From the NCBI RefSeq assembly GCF_015356755.1, contig NZ_JADFCO010000063.1, forward strand, positions 186,001 through 250,000: 64,000 nt of DNA. Reading direction: 5' to 3'. Both the position numbers and the translations under genes were made by a program. The notes below the pieces were generated by a model. It did no database searches. It was not told where the DNA came from and saw nothing but the letters and a program-made list of their open reading frames with translations. Of this stretch, positions 1 through 8,061 are shown piece after piece. Source of the DNA: Nonlabens antarcticus (lineage in GTDB: Bacteria; Bacteroidota; Bacteroidia; Flavobacteriales; Flavobacteriaceae). Within the stretch, counting starts at the first letter, position 1; each line of letters starts with the position of its first letter.

Positions 1-411
1 ATGTCCTCGCGTCCCATTGCTGTTATTGATGAGGCTGCCACAGACAGTGCGGTGAGACGACTAGTCCACGATGCTGGCGATCACATAGAGGATTTAATGA
101 CCTTGTGTGAGGCAGATATAACCACTAAGAACCCTAAACGCTTCAAGAAATACCATAGTAATTTCCAAAAGGTTAGAGATAAAATTGTAGAGGTAGAAGA
201 ACGCGATCAAGTGCGTAATTTCCAGCCGCCAGTTACTGGTGAGGAGATTATGGAAACCTTTAATTTGAAGCCTTGCCGAGAGATAGGCATCATAAAATCT
301 GCCATTAAGGAAGCCATTTTAGATGGAGATATTCCTAACGAACATGATGCCGCCTATGCATTAATGGTGGATAAAGGGAAGAAATTGGGGTTGAAGCCTT
401 TTAATTCATAG
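1..411 (+). CDS. CCA-adding tRNA nucleotidyltransferase, C-terminal fragment
   Basis: This is the last ~136 residues of a Bacteroidota HD-type CCA tRNA nucleotidyltransferase / poly(A) polymerase family protein, which completes the 3' CCA of tRNAs. The readable part is the C-terminal tRNA-binding region: LMTLCEADITTKN, then the PPVTGEEIMETF block and the GxxIGxxKSAIKEAILDG helix typical of the family. The full protein is usually about 470 residues, so the true start lies upstream of the window and the ATG at base 1 is an internal methionine. The stop codon is followed after 3 bases by a copy of the GCTTTCGCGAAAGC palindrome. The family call is from remembered conserved sequence; the nucleotidyltransferase domain itself is not visible. 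Confidence 0.82.
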   Translation: MSSRPIAVIDEAATDSAVRRLVHDAGDHIEDLMTLCEADITTKNPKRFKKYHSNFQKVRDKIVEVEERDQVRNFQPPVTGEEIMETFNLKPCREIGIIKSAIKEAILDGDIPNEHDAAYALMVDKGKKLGLKPFNS

Positions 412-414
412 AAA

Positions 415-434
415 TTCGCTTTCGCGAAAGCGAA
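415..434. repeat. GCTTTCGCGAAAGC palindrome, site 1
   Basis: An exact 14-mer within a 20-base perfect palindrome (TTCG ends), three bases after the stop of the CCA-adding enzyme gene. Confidence 0.95.
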
Positions 435-507
435 CAATTTTATAAACCCTGTAGCAATTTTAAGATCTTGCTAATAATAAGGGTAAGTTGATTTGCTATC
501 TTTCCAT

Positions 508-903
508 ATGCGTCGGAAACTTCTCTTTTGCCTAGTCATCTTTACGGGAGCATTGGGATTTTCCCAAATAGTCCCCATAAATAACATTTCATCAGATTCT
601 TTGAATTTTCAAAATCAGGGTTTGATTTTGAACAAGATCATTCCACTGAGCAAATCTGTATTTTTAGATGTTGCAGCAAAGAGTTACAAAATTGATCTCG
701 CTTATCGCCCTGAGTATAAAGTTCAACAATCCATTTTGAATTACGATATAAAGCCGATTCCAGAAAAACCCTATTTTGACTTTAGCGATCGCAATAATTT
801 TGAAGCTATCTATAAAACAAAAAATCGCGCTTTTTATGAAGCGGTAAAGAATACAGCACTTTCACAACTATACAACCCATTTTCTCTACACAAACAATTA
901 TGA
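508..903 (+). CDS. small secreted protein of unknown function
   Basis: A protein of about 131 residues with a clear signal peptide (MRRKLLFCLVIFTGALGFSQ) and no domain I recognise. The mature part is rich in Asn, Tyr and Lys and has short PEKPYFDF and YNPFSL stretches. I chose the ATG at 508, because the open frame upstream begins at a TTG and would put five residues in front of a standard signal peptide. Its stop overlaps the start of pepT by four bases (ATGA), so the two are probably translated from one message. The protein is likely periplasmic or surface-attached, which is an inference from the signal peptide only. Confidence 0.6.
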   Translation: MRRKLLFCLVIFTGALGFSQIVPINNISSDSLNFQNQGLILNKIIPLSKSVFLDVAAKSYKIDLAYRPEYKVQQSILNYDIKPIPEKPYFDFSDRNNFEAIYKTKNRAFYEAVKNTALSQLYNPFSLHKQL

Positions 904-2132
904 CTCCACAAGAAATAACCGACAGATTTATAAGTTACATTACCATTGACACAGAGTCAGACGCAGCCAGTGACACCACTCCCAGCACAGAAAAACAATG
1001 GGATCTTGCTAGAAAACTACATCAACAATTAATTGATTTTGGAATGCAGGATGTGACTATTGATAAAAATTCTTATGTGATGGCAACCCTGCCCAGCAAT
1101 GTAGATCACGAGGTTCCCGTCATAGGTTTTGTCTCTCATTTTGACAGTACGCCAGATTTTACCGGTAAGGATATCAAGCCTCAAATTATAAAAGATTACG
1201 ATGGTGGAGATATTCCATTAAAGGGAAGCGATCTCATTTTATCACCAGATTATTTTGAAGATTTAAAACAATACAAGGGTCAAACGATTATAACAACAGA
1301 CGGCACAACGTTGCTTGCTGCTGACGATAAAGCGGGAATTACTGAGATCATGACCGCAATGAAGCATTTAATCGACAACCCTCAAATCAAACACGGTACT
1401 ATTAAAGTAGGCTTTACACCGGATGAAGAAATAGGTCGTGGCGCGCATAAGTTTGACGTTAAAAAATTTGGTGCAGATTGGGCTTATACAATGGATGGCA
1501 GCCAGATAGGCGAGCTGGAATATGAAAATTTCAATGCCGCAGGAGCAGTGGTTACTTTTCATGGGAAGATAGTTCACCCAGGATATGCTAAAGGTAAAAT
1601 GGTCAACTCTATGTATATCGCCACTAGCTTTGTTGAATCTTTACCCAGATTAGAAACACCAGAACATACGGAAGGGTACCAGGGGTTCTTTCATTTACAT
1701 AATATGAATGGAGCTGTTGAAAAAACCGAATTGCACTACATCATTAGAGACCATGATAAAGATCACTTTCAAGCCCGAAAAGAAGTAATGCACAAACTTG
1801 TTGCAGACATGAATGCACAATTTGAAAGTGAGATCGTGACTATTGAAATCAAAGATCAGTATTTCAATATGAAAGAAAAAGTGGAGCCTGTCATGCATAT
1901 TGTTGATTTTGCAGAACAAGCTATGAAAGATGTAGGCATTGAACCGTTGATCAAACCTATTAGAGGAGGAACGGATGGTGCTCAATTGAGTTACATGGGA
2001 TTACCTTGCCCCAACATTTTTGCAGGAGGGCATAACTTCCACGGTCCCTACGAATATGTGCCGGTTGAAAATATGGTCGCCGCGACTAAAGTTATTGTTA
2101 GAATAGCTGAATTAGTAGCATTACCAAAATAA
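900..2132 (+). CDS. pepT: peptidase T (tripeptide aminopeptidase)
   Basis: A zinc metallopeptidase of family M20B that removes the N-terminal residue from tripeptides in the cytoplasm. At 410 residues it has the usual family length. Visible motifs are SHFDSTPDF with metal ligand H80 and D82, LLAADDKAG with the bridging aspartate at about 142, and TPDEEIGRGA with catalytic E176 and metal-binding E177. The dimerisation-domain HPGYAKGKMVNS segment, GGTDGAQLS and the C-terminal AGGHNFHGPYE histidine are also present. All ligands expected for a di-zinc enzyme are present. It begins inside the stop of the upstream small secreted gene. Confidence 0.95.
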   Translation: MTPQEITDRFISYITIDTESDAASDTTPSTEKQWDLARKLHQQLIDFGMQDVTIDKNSYVMATLPSNVDHEVPVIGFVSHFDSTPDFTGKDIKPQIIKDYDGGDIPLKGSDLILSPDYFEDLKQYKGQTIITTDGTTLLAADDKAGITEIMTAMKHLIDNPQIKHGTIKVGFTPDEEIGRGAHKFDVKKFGADWAYTMDGSQIGELEYENFNAAGAVVTFHGKIVHPGYAKGKMVNSMYIATSFVESLPRLETPEHTEGYQGFFHLHNMNGAVEKTELHYIIRDHDKDHFQARKEVMHKLVADMNAQFESEIVTIEIKDQYFNMKEKVEPVMHIVDFAEQAMKDVGIEPLIKPIRGGTDGAQLSYMGLPCPNIFAGGHNFHGPYEYVPVENMVAATKVIVRIAELVALPK

Positions 2133-2316
2133 TTGACCCTGCTATCAAGTTATAATATCTGGACGGATAAATAGAAAGGTGATTTATCAATAAAATTTTA
2201 GCGTTTCAGTTTTTCGTATATATTTGTGAGACAGTCCGTTTAATTTTAACTGACTGGTTTTTTTGTTTTAACGCAACCATTGGGTTAAAACGGTATCTAT
2301 AAACAAACCACCTATC

Positions 2317-2910
2317 ATGAATAAATTATTCATTACCGCAGCGGCACTTTTAGTAGCTGCCACCTCCTATTCTCAAGAGGAAAGTCTAACAGATAGCCAG
2401 CAAAGGCTCGATAAGTTCAACGAGGTCAAAAAACATGAGGTAAGTATTGATGTGGTGGCGGGTATTGCAGGCCTGGGAATTAACCCTAGATATGAATATG
2501 TTTTAGGACGCTATTCTGGTGTGGGAGTTGACATCAACATAGGAATCGCTGACGATGATGAATTTGATGATATCGAAAAATTTAGCATCACACCTTATTA
2601 CCGTCAGTACTTTTTTTCCAAAGAAGATTATGGCGCAAAGGGATTCTATGGAGAGGGATTTTTAAAAGTTCATTCCTTTGATTATGATAGCTATTCATAT
2701 AACTCAAACGACCCCACTTTTAGTAGCGATACGTATACTGATGTTGCTTTGGGTGTAGGAATAGGATGGAAATGGGTAAGTGACAGCGGGTTTCTAATTG
2801 ATGTAGGATTTGGTGTAGGCCGTAATCTAGGATTAGCAGATGAACCTGCAGACCGGTCGTTGCCAGCGGTGGTAGGTCGTGGTGGTGTAAATTTCGGATG
2901 GAGATTTTAA
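2317..2910 (+). CDS. outer-membrane beta-barrel-like protein
   Basis: A 197-residue secreted protein with a signal peptide ending near ATSYSQ. The mature part alternates hydrophobic and polar residues, with Gly/Tyr/Phe-rich strands (VGVDINIGIA, TDVALGVGIGWKW, FLIDVGFGVG) and ends in GVNFGWRF. A terminal Phe is the usual C-terminal signal of small outer-membrane barrels. No specific family is recognised. It stands alone between pepT and a convergent mscS gene, and shares a strong bidirectional terminator with the latter. A possible promoter -7 box (TATATTTG) lies at 2219-2226, without a clear -33 box. Confidence 0.65.
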   Translation: MNKLFITAAALLVAATSYSQEESLTDSQQRLDKFNEVKKHEVSIDVVAGIAGLGINPRYEYVLGRYSGVGVDINIGIADDDEFDDIEKFSITPYYRQYFFSKEDYGAKGFYGEGFLKVHSFDYDSYSYNSNDPTFSSDTYTDVALGVGIGWKWVSDSGFLIDVGFGVGRNLGLADEPADRSLPAVVGRGGVNFGWRF

Positions 2911-2935
2911 ATACTATATTTTGTTACGATGTAAA

Positions 2936-2962
2936 AAAAAGCGAGCCTTTGGCTCGCTTTTT
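2936..2962. terminator. bidirectional intrinsic terminator
   Basis: An 11-bp perfect stem (AAAAGCGAGCC / GGCTCGCTTTT) with a TTT loop, with A-runs on the left and T-runs on the right. It lies between the convergent barrel gene and mscS and can serve both. Confidence 0.9.
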
Positions 2963-2995
2963 TACTATCAAAATTCCAGATTTCCTAAGCCATTG

Positions 2996-4054
2996 CTATT
3001 CGCGATCCTCTCTATCTCGAGCTTGATAAGTGGAGACCTCATCAGCATCTTTATCAGTGTATACTTTCTCTTCATCATCTTTATTAACCACAACCTTCTC
3101 TTTTTCATCATCCTTTAATAGTTCTGCTTTAGACCTATCTGCTCTTTTTTGAGCTTGTTTTACATCATAAGCATCCCTTACTTGAACTGTAGTTGGGAAT
3201 GGAAGGTTTATTCCCGCATCGTCAAGCGCATGTTGTGTCTTTCCTATGACCTCGCTAAAGGTTTTTACTACATTACCGCGCTTAGAATCTGTCCACCAGC
3301 GTATTCTTATCGTCAACCAGCTATCTGCTTGATCCCAATTTAAAACATCAATAGGCTTATCGTGCGCGATTCCTTCAATACTATCGAGAGTTTCTCTAAT
3401 TACTTTAACCGCTTCATTATAGGGTTGATCATAACCCAATCCTATATCATATTGAGACCTGATAAATTCATGAGCCGTGATCACCTTCACCGCATTTGTA
3501 TAGATATCATTGTTAGGCACCACAATATCAACTCCATCGTAGGTAGTAATTACTGTTGCTCGCGTTTCAATACGATCCACCCTACCTTTCATTCCATTAA
3601 CTTCGATTTCATCTCCTATTTTAAAAGGCTGTCTCGTCAGAATAAGTATACCGGCTAACCAGTTTTGTAATATATCTTGAAATGCAAAACCTATAGCAAC
3701 ACTACTCACTCCCAGACCGCCTATCAAATCGCCAAAACTCAAACTAGGTGCGATTATCGTGATACAAACTGCAAACCCAAAGATGATCATGATCCATTTT
3801 GTGAAGCTGCCTAGAACTTCGCCGAAATTTGACCTGTTTCGTTTTTTAAGTTGTTTACGTATCGTTTTGCCCAACCATCCTGCAACATAAAAAATCAGTA
3901 TAAAAATTCCAATGGCAATTAGAACATTTGGAAGGATTTTTACAAATCCGTCCAGCCAGGAATCAATTTTTTCTAAGAAATTTTTCGGATTGATATCAAT
4001 CTCGCCTTGCACATCCGGTTTCATTTCTAAAATATCTTGTAATAGTGCTATCAT
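2996..4054 (-). CDS. MscS-family mechanosensitive ion channel
   Basis: A 352-residue inner-membrane channel that opens under membrane tension to release solutes. Membrane segments are visible at about residues 40-60 and 86-105. The pore-lining TM3 is at about 113-138 (GGLGVSSVAIGFAFQDILQNWLAGILIL), with the Gly/Ala packing typical of MscS. It is followed by the beta domain (RQPFKIGDEIEVNGMKGRVDRIETRAT and VVPNND). From about residue 302 the C-terminus is a very charged Lys/Asp/Glu tail that is longer than in minimal MscS and probably disordered. The 295-bp gap upstream holds one copy of the genome's palindrome. Substrate and gating are not deducible. Confidence 0.92.
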   Translation of the reverse strand: MIALLQDILEMKPDVQGEIDINPKNFLEKIDSWLDGFVKILPNVLIAIGIFILIFYVAGWLGKTIRKQLKKRNRSNFGEVLGSFTKWIMIIFGFAVCITIIAPSLSFGDLIGGLGVSSVAIGFAFQDILQNWLAGILILTRQPFKIGDEIEVNGMKGRVDRIETRATVITTYDGVDIVVPNNDIYTNAVKVITAHEFIRSQYDIGLGYDQPYNEAVKVIRETLDSIEGIAHDKPIDVLNWDQADSWLTIRIRWWTDSKRGNVVKTFSEVIGKTQHALDDAGINLPFPTTVQVRDAYDVKQAQKRADRSKAELLKDDEKEKVVVNKDDEEKVYTDKDADEVSTYQARDREDRE

Positions 4055-4198
4055 CTATGGAATTTTTGCACAAAAAATATCCTACTGATTCCTAAAACGT
4101 TAAGAGCAATGGAATAAACATTATTTTAACTCTGTCTTTGAGGTAAGTGATACCATGAAATGTTGTGTAACACTCATGTGAGATATTAAAATATTTAC

Positions 4199-4214
4199 CG
4201 CTTTCGCGAAAGCG
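4199..4214. repeat. GCTTTCGCGAAAGC palindrome, site 2
   Basis: Exact copy between the DUF4136 gene and mscS. Confidence 0.95.
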
Positions 4215-4303
4215 AAATATATCAAGAACTCGCTATTTATCAATTATCTGGTGATCTGAAGATTTAAACATCAAACGTACTCTCTTGAAATCAAAGCATA
4301 AAA

Positions 4304-4330
4304 AAAGCCGGTAGAATAAACTACCGACTT
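4304..4330 (-). terminator. intrinsic terminator of the DUF4136 lipoprotein gene
   Basis: Read on the minus strand, a 10-bp stem (AAGTCGGTAG / CTACCGGCTT, one G-T pair) is followed by seven T residues, 20 bases after the stop codon. Confidence 0.85.
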
Positions 4331-4349
4331 CCTAATGAGTTCATGTACT

Positions 4350-4946
4350 TCAATTATTAATCAAGGGGTATTCTTCAAAAATGGCGTTGACTAAATTAGT
4401 TAAAGCCACGGTGTCGCCACTATTATAAATGCTGGTACTACTAATTCCCTTCCATACGGTTTTCTTAGAATTACGATCTACCAACTGTACTATTAATGTA
4501 CCATCCTTATAATTATAAGTGTCCGTATCATAACCTACAACATTAGAATAAGAAGCATATCCATTGTAGTAATAATTATTATAATAAGGATTTATTTGCA
4601 AACCTGGACGGTTATAGTTACCATAAGTTGCATAAACCGGTTCTGTTGAAGTTTCGGTCTCCTTCTCAATTTTAGTACTTACTAGGACTAAAAGATCTGG
4701 TTGAGAACGATCCAATTTATAACCGGCAGTTATCATTTTATCATTGATTTGCTGTATGACCATAGTATTTACGGTATCTGAACTAAATGATTTATTAGGC
4801 ATTTCAATCGTGGAATTAGGCAAATACGAAAATGTTGAATATTTGTTCAGGTTATCTGTCGTAGGTTTTGTAGTTGTGACTGCCGGGCCACAACTGTAAA
4901 TACTGACGGATAAAGCTAGCAATACCACTATTTTTAAATTTCTCAT
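4350..4946 (-). CDS. DUF4136-like lipoprotein
   Basis: A 198-residue lipoprotein. Its signal peptide ends in a lipobox (SIYSC, lipidated Cys19). The body resembles DUF4136 proteins: an early KYSTFSYLPN strand, a long amphipathic stretch around INDKMITAGYKLDRSQPDLLVLVSTK, and a late TLIVQLVDRNSKKTVWKGISS segment. That last segment is the most recognisable family signature. A Tyr/Asn-rich insert (NPYYNNYYYNGYASYSN) sits at about residues 118-135. The product is probably anchored to the outer membrane. Function is unknown for the family. The gene stands alone with its own terminator. Confidence 0.75.
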   Translation of the reverse strand: MRNLKIVVLLALSVSIYSCGPAVTTTKPTTDNLNKYSTFSYLPNSTIEMPNKSFSSDTVNTMVIQQINDKMITAGYKLDRSQPDLLVLVSTKIEKETETSTEPVYATYGNYNRPGLQINPYYNNYYYNGYASYSNVVGYDTDTYNYKDGTLIVQLVDRNSKKTVWKGISSTSIYNSGDTVALTNLVNAIFEEYPLINN

Positions 4947-5102
4947 AACTTCTCTTTTCCATGAATATACCTTGAGGAAGCAGAGTTTTATCTTACAACA
5001 ACGCCAATTTATAGAACCTTAACATTGTGAGAAGTACTCTGATAACAACTGATTAAATTCAAAATTTTGTACAGTATAGAAGATTTTATTTGAGATGATT
5101 TT

Positions 5103-5130
5103 ATAAAAAAAGCCCGCCAGGTGGCGGGCT
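5103..5130 (-). terminator. intrinsic terminator after the HbpS-like gene
   Basis: An 8-bp GC-rich perfect stem (AGCCCGCC / GGCGGGCT) with a four-base loop. On the minus strand it is followed by an eight-T run. Confidence 0.9.
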
Positions 5131-5151
5131 TTTGTAACCTAATAATCAGTT

Positions 5152-5550
5152 TTAAATCGCTCCAGCACCAGCAGATGCAACGATATGATCATTTTCCACA
5201 GAACTACCACTCACGCCTATCGCTCCTATGATATTCCCTTCTGAATCTTTTAGAGGAATTCCTCCTGGAAAGGATATTAAGCCACCGTTTGAATGTTCAA
5301 TATTAAATAGGGATTCTCCGGGTTGCGATAATTTTCCGATCTCACCGGAAGGCATATCAAAATACCTTGCTGTTTTAGCTTTTTTCAGAGCTATGTCTGC
5401 ACTTCCTAACCATGCACCATCCATACGGACAAATGCAACTTGGTTTGCACCGGCATCAACAACGCTGATGTTCATTTTTGTATCTATTTCATTTGCTTTC
5501 GCCTTTGCTTTTTCTATTATGGTTTCGGCTTGTTGTAGTGTAATGTTCAT
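5152..5550 (-). CDS. GlcG/HbpS-like (DUF336) protein
   Basis: A 132-residue protein of the GlcG/HbpS family. It shows the family order: an N-terminal [15 protein letters not shown] helix, [21 protein letters not shown], a KKAKTARYF segment, and the C-terminal [22 protein letters not shown] signature. Members include haem-binding HbpS and proteins of glycolate and other catabolic operons, so the biochemical role is not fixed by sequence. It lies 19 bases downstream of a small antibiotic-biosynthesis-monooxygenase-like gene on the same strand, and both are probably co-transcribed. No signal peptide is seen, so it is likely cytoplasmic. Confidence 0.85.
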   Translation of the reverse strand: MNITLQQAETIIEKAKAKANEIDTKMNISVVDAGANQVAFVRMDGAWLGSADIALKKAKTARYFDMPSGEIGKLSQPGESLFNIEHSNGGLISFPGGIPLKDSEGNIIGAIGVSGSSVENDHIVASAGAGAI

Positions 5551-5569
5551 TGTTATTTATCTTTTGATT

Positions 5570-5863
5570 TTATTTAGCTGATAATATGTCGATTTTCTTA
5601 ATATCTGGAGCTTGAGTTAATAGCTCGTCTGCCTTACCCATCAAGGCTTTGGCAATTTCTCCATTCAAGTGAGCTTCACGACCAGACTCATCTTCAAACG
5701 TGTCGAAGATCCCAAAAGTAGTTTCATCCATTTGAAAGCTATACCAGGTCAGTGTCTTTTCTTCTTTCTTAGCTAGATCGATTGCTCCTCTAATAAAGTC
5801 GGATACCGTTTTTGCTTGTTCTGGTTTTGCGTGTAATATCGCTAATAAGCCTAGCTTTTTCAT
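5570..5863 (-). CDS. putative quinol monooxygenase (ABM-domain) protein
   Basis: A protein of about 97 residues with the dimeric alpha-beta barrel fold of the antibiotic biosynthesis monooxygenase family. The beginning, MKKLGLLAILHAKPEQAKTVSDF, and the later WYSFQMDETTFGIFDTFEDESGREAHLNG match the usual strand-helix pattern. Relatives such as YgiN oxidise quinols, but many small ABM proteins have no proven activity. The frame is open further upstream; the ATG at 5863 is chosen because family similarity begins there. It is followed at 19 bases by the DUF336 gene, so the pair probably handles a small redox-active or haem-like compound, which is only an inference from context. Confidence 0.75.
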   Translation of the reverse strand: MKKLGLLAILHAKPEQAKTVSDFIRGAIDLAKKEEKTLTWYSFQMDETTFGIFDTFEDESGREAHLNGEIAKALMGKADELLTQAPDIKKIDILSAK

Positions 5864-6180
5864 TTTGTATGTTTTTTCTAAGGTAATTAATTGTGCTAGT
5901 TCGTTAGGAATGCTTGTGCGAAGTTTAACGTGGAACATGATTGGTAGATTGATAAGATCAAAGTAGATTTCAAAAATGCACTCACGGAGCAGTCCTAATT
6001 TAAAAAGGGAAATTGGTAGAGAGCTGGATCTCTATCATGAAGCATTGCCTTTGACTTAGGAACCAAGTATTATACAAAGATTATCCATAAATCATTTAGG
6101 CATTGTTATTTTATTTACGCAACTAATTAAGGTAGCAACAATGCACTACTTCAATTCGCTTTACCTTTATAAAAAAAGTA

Positions 6181-6687
6181 GTGCCTGAAATCATTTTACA
6201 TACAACCATAAATGCACCTATTGAATTAGTCTTTGATCTCGCACGCAGTATTGACTTGCATCAAAGCTCGCTAAAACACACTAAGGAAAAAGCAATTGCA
6301 GGACGTGTTTCAGGACTAGTAGAAGAGGGTGAAACAGTAACTTGGCAAGCACGGCATTTTATGATCACCCAACATTTGACCAGTTTGATAACCGACGTGA
6401 AACCACCACATTTTTTTGCGGATGAGATGGTTAGTGGTGCTTTTAAAAGATTCCGTCATGAACATCATTTTTCGGGATCAGAACCAGGTGTTACAACCAT
6501 GAAAGACATTTTTGATTATGATTCTCCACTAGGAATATTAGGAAAGCTAGCAGATAGGCTTTTTCTGAAAAGATACATGACTTCACTATTAGAACACCGA
6601 AATAAAGTGCTCAAGAAAACCGCGGAAGATGGAAGCTGGCGGGAATTACCGGGACTTCGACTGCGCTCAGCCACCTTATTACCATGA
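6181..6687 (+). CDS. SRPBCC (START-like) family protein
   Basis: A 168-residue protein starting at a GTG codon. Residues 1-150 look like a START/polyketide-cyclase-like (SRPBCC) fold: a first strand IILHTTINAPIELVFDLAR, a middle VTWQARHF strand, FRHEHHFSG, and a long C-terminal helix ending near HRNKVLKK. Such folds bind lipids or other hydrophobic ligands; the ligand here is unknown. The last ~18 residues (after ELPG) are encoded by a copy of the dispersed CTTCGACTGCGCTCAG element, so the native C-terminus has probably been replaced or extended. No operon partner is evident. Confidence 0.7.
   Translation: MPEIILHTTINAPIELVFDLARSIDLHQSSLKHTKEKAIAGRVSGLVEEGETVTWQARHFMITQHLTSLITDVKPPHFFADEMVSGAFKRFRHEHHFSGSEPGVTTMKDIFDYDSPLGILGKLADRLFLKRYMTSLLEHRNKVLKKTAEDGSWRELPGLRLRSATLLP
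6651..6675 (+). repeat. dispersed CTTCGACTGCGCTCAG element, left copy
   Basis: A 25-base copy of a dispersed element, lying inside the end of the SRPBCC frame. It is repeated in inverted orientation at 7187-7210, so the two copies bracket the GIY-YIG gene; 21 bases are identical. A diverged third copy lies near 19.68 kb. Confidence 0.8.
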
Positions 6688-6821
6688 TAAAAACTTGAGT
6701 CTAGAAGTCAAAGCACACTTCTTAATTGAGAAGAGAAAATTTTTTTAGTAGCTATTTAGTCAATGGAATCATCAACCGTAGAATTCTGAATTATACGCTT
6801 ATGAGAGGTTTGATTGAAGCA

Positions 6822-7091
6822 TTAAGACAATCTTTTCAAATTGTCTGTGAGCCCTTGTATAAGAGCTTCTTTTTTGACCCTAGACCAATCTTGAATTTGT
6901 TTTTCTCGATAAAATGCCAAATGAATTCTTTCAAATTCTTCAAAATATAGTAAAGTAACGGGTAACCTTTGTTTAGTATGATTTGCACCTAGTCCAGATT
7001 GATGCTCAATCAATCTCTTCTCTAAGTTATTGGTGCTGCCTGTATAATAACTTTCATCGGAACACAATAATATATACATCCAACCTTTCAT
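6822..7091 (-). CDS. GIY-YIG domain nuclease, UPF0213 type
   Basis: An 89-residue single-domain GIY-YIG protein. The variant signature reads WMYILLCSDESYYTGSTNNLEKRLIEHQ, where YIL and YTG correspond to the GIY and YIG halves. It is followed by the expected arginine (R26) and by a FYREKQIQDWSRVKKEALI helix that carries the metal-binding glutamate. Small proteins of this type (YhbQ/UPF0213) are candidate structure-specific or error-prone nucleases, and their cellular role is unsettled. The gene is bracketed by inverted copies of a dispersed repeat, which raises the possibility that it travels as a cassette. Confidence 0.88.
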   Translation of the reverse strand: MKGWMYILLCSDESYYTGSTNNLEKRLIEHQSGLGANHTKQRLPVTLLYFEEFERIHLAFYREKQIQDWSRVKKEALIQGLTDNLKRLS

Positions 7092-7186
7092 AATCTTAAG
7101 GTAGTTGAAATAACTTAGAATAACCTAAACGCCCTGATGGTTATATTAAGACAACGAGATATTCATCTTTACATCAATCAGAACTG

Positions 7187-7210
7187 CGGTGGCTGAGCGC
7201 AGTCGAAGCC
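7187..7210 (-). repeat. dispersed CTTCGACTGCGCTCAG element, right inverted copy
   Basis: Reverse complement of the copy at 6651-6675. It lies directly between the GIY-YIG gene and the yajC terminator. Confidence 0.8.
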
Positions 7211-7212
7211 AC

Positions 7213-7239
7213 AAAAAAACCCTTGATCGCTCAAGGGTT
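7213..7239 (-). terminator. intrinsic terminator after yajC
   Basis: A 9-bp perfect stem (AACCCTTGA / TCAAGGGTT) with a four-base loop and a seven-T run on the minus strand. Confidence 0.88.
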
Positions 7240-7261
7240 TTGTATTAAAAAGATAATTAAT

Positions 7262-7561
7262 CTATTTCTTAACTTCTACTGGTGCATTAATCTTTTTGGT
7301 CATTTCTGCTGAAATTGCAGAACGTTCAAAAAGCATTTTACCTGCTCCTGTTTCTACCATCACAGTTCCTTTGTCACCGTTAATCTGGTTGACTTTCCCG
7401 TGAATACCGCTACTCATGATTACACGGTCTCCTACTTTCAAGGATTCTGCAAACTGTTTTTCTTCTTTGCGACGTTTAGACTGTGGTCTGATAATCAAAA
7501 AGTAGAAAATCACAATAATTAATATATAAGGCGCAAACCCTATAAGCTGATTCATGTCCAT
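7262..7561 (-). CDS. yajC: preprotein translocase subunit YajC
   Basis: A 99-residue inner-membrane protein that associates with SecDF and helps Sec-dependent export. It has one N-terminal membrane helix (residues ~8-24, APYILIIVIFYFLIIRPQ) followed by the family hallmark RPQSKRRKE. The small SH3-like cytoplasmic domain follows (LKVGDRVIMSSGIHGKVNQI). It is the last gene of a leftward cluster with the DUF1573 lipoprotein and nusB, an order common in flavobacteria. Its partner secDF is 38 kb away in this window. Confidence 0.95.
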   Translation of the reverse strand: MDMNQLIGFAPYILIIVIFYFLIIRPQSKRRKEEKQFAESLKVGDRVIMSSGIHGKVNQINGDKGTVMVETGAGKMLFERSAISAEMTKKINAPVEVKK

Positions 7562-7570
7562 AATAATTAA

Positions 7571-8038
7571 TTAAGCGTTAGGAACTGCTCCTGACTTTCC
7601 AGAAACAAAACCTTTAATTACGATTATTTCCTGACCAGATTCTGTATTGGTTTTAATAGTCACAGATTTACTTTGAGCATCTGGCTTACCACTGGTGTTA
7701 AATTTCACAAGTAATGTACCTTCTTCTCCTGGCGCTACTGGCTCTTTTGTCCATGTAGGAACAGTACAACCACAACTACCTTTAGCATTTACAATAATAA
7801 GTGGTGCTTTTCCCGTATTGGTAAAAGAATATTCTTTCTCCACAACAGTTCCTTCAGAAACAGTACCGAAGTCATACTCTGCTTCATTAAAAGTCATTAC
7901 CGGGAAGTCAGCTTTTACAGATTCTCTATTTGCAGCTGCAGTAAGGTTCGCCTCATCAATTTTAGCTGATGCGTTTTCATTGCAACTTGTTAGCGATATT
8001 GCAGCAACTGCTGCAAATAATAATACGATTTTTTTCAT
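7571..8038 (-). CDS. DUF1573 lipoprotein
   Basis: A 155-residue lipoprotein with lipobox SLTSC (Cys19) and one DUF1573 domain, an immunoglobulin-like fold. The family pattern is plain: FNEAEYDFGTVSEGTVVEKEYSFTNTGKAPLIIVNAKGSCGCTVPTW, including the GSCGCT motif, then PGEEGTLLVKFNTSGKP. I chose the ATG at 8038, since the open frame upstream adds residues before a normal signal peptide and crosses a good promoter (TATCTTTG at 8062-8069). It sits 9 bases upstream of yajC. Function of the family is unknown. Confidence 0.9.
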   Translation of the reverse strand: MKKIVLLFAAVAAISLTSCNENASAKIDEANLTAAANRESVKADFPVMTFNEAEYDFGTVSEGTVVEKEYSFTNTGKAPLIIVNAKGSCGCTVPTWTKEPVAPGEEGTLLVKFNTSGKPDAQSKSVTIKTNTESGQEIIVIKGFVSGKSGAVPNA

Positions 8039-8061
8039 TTTCTTGATATTTTTAAGCTTTG

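Larger units (their letters stand above)
4055..4349. other. intergenic region with palindrome and terminator
   Basis: The 295 bases between mscS and the DUF4136 lipoprotein hold one exact GCTTTCGCGAAAGC palindrome and the terminator of the lipoprotein gene. No open frame or further RNA structure could be supported. Confidence 0.6.

Noticed and set aside
493-507. TTG start for the small secreted protein
   Set aside because: The ATG at 508 begins a normal signal peptide directly.
5490-5515. Further copy of the palindrome (GCTTTCGCCTTTGC)
   Set aside because: Only the left half matches; it is Ala/Lys coding in the DUF336 gene.
6726-6950. Plus-strand frame of 74 codons opposite the GIY-YIG gene
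   Set aside because: It is the antisense of a recognised gene and has no protein-like features.
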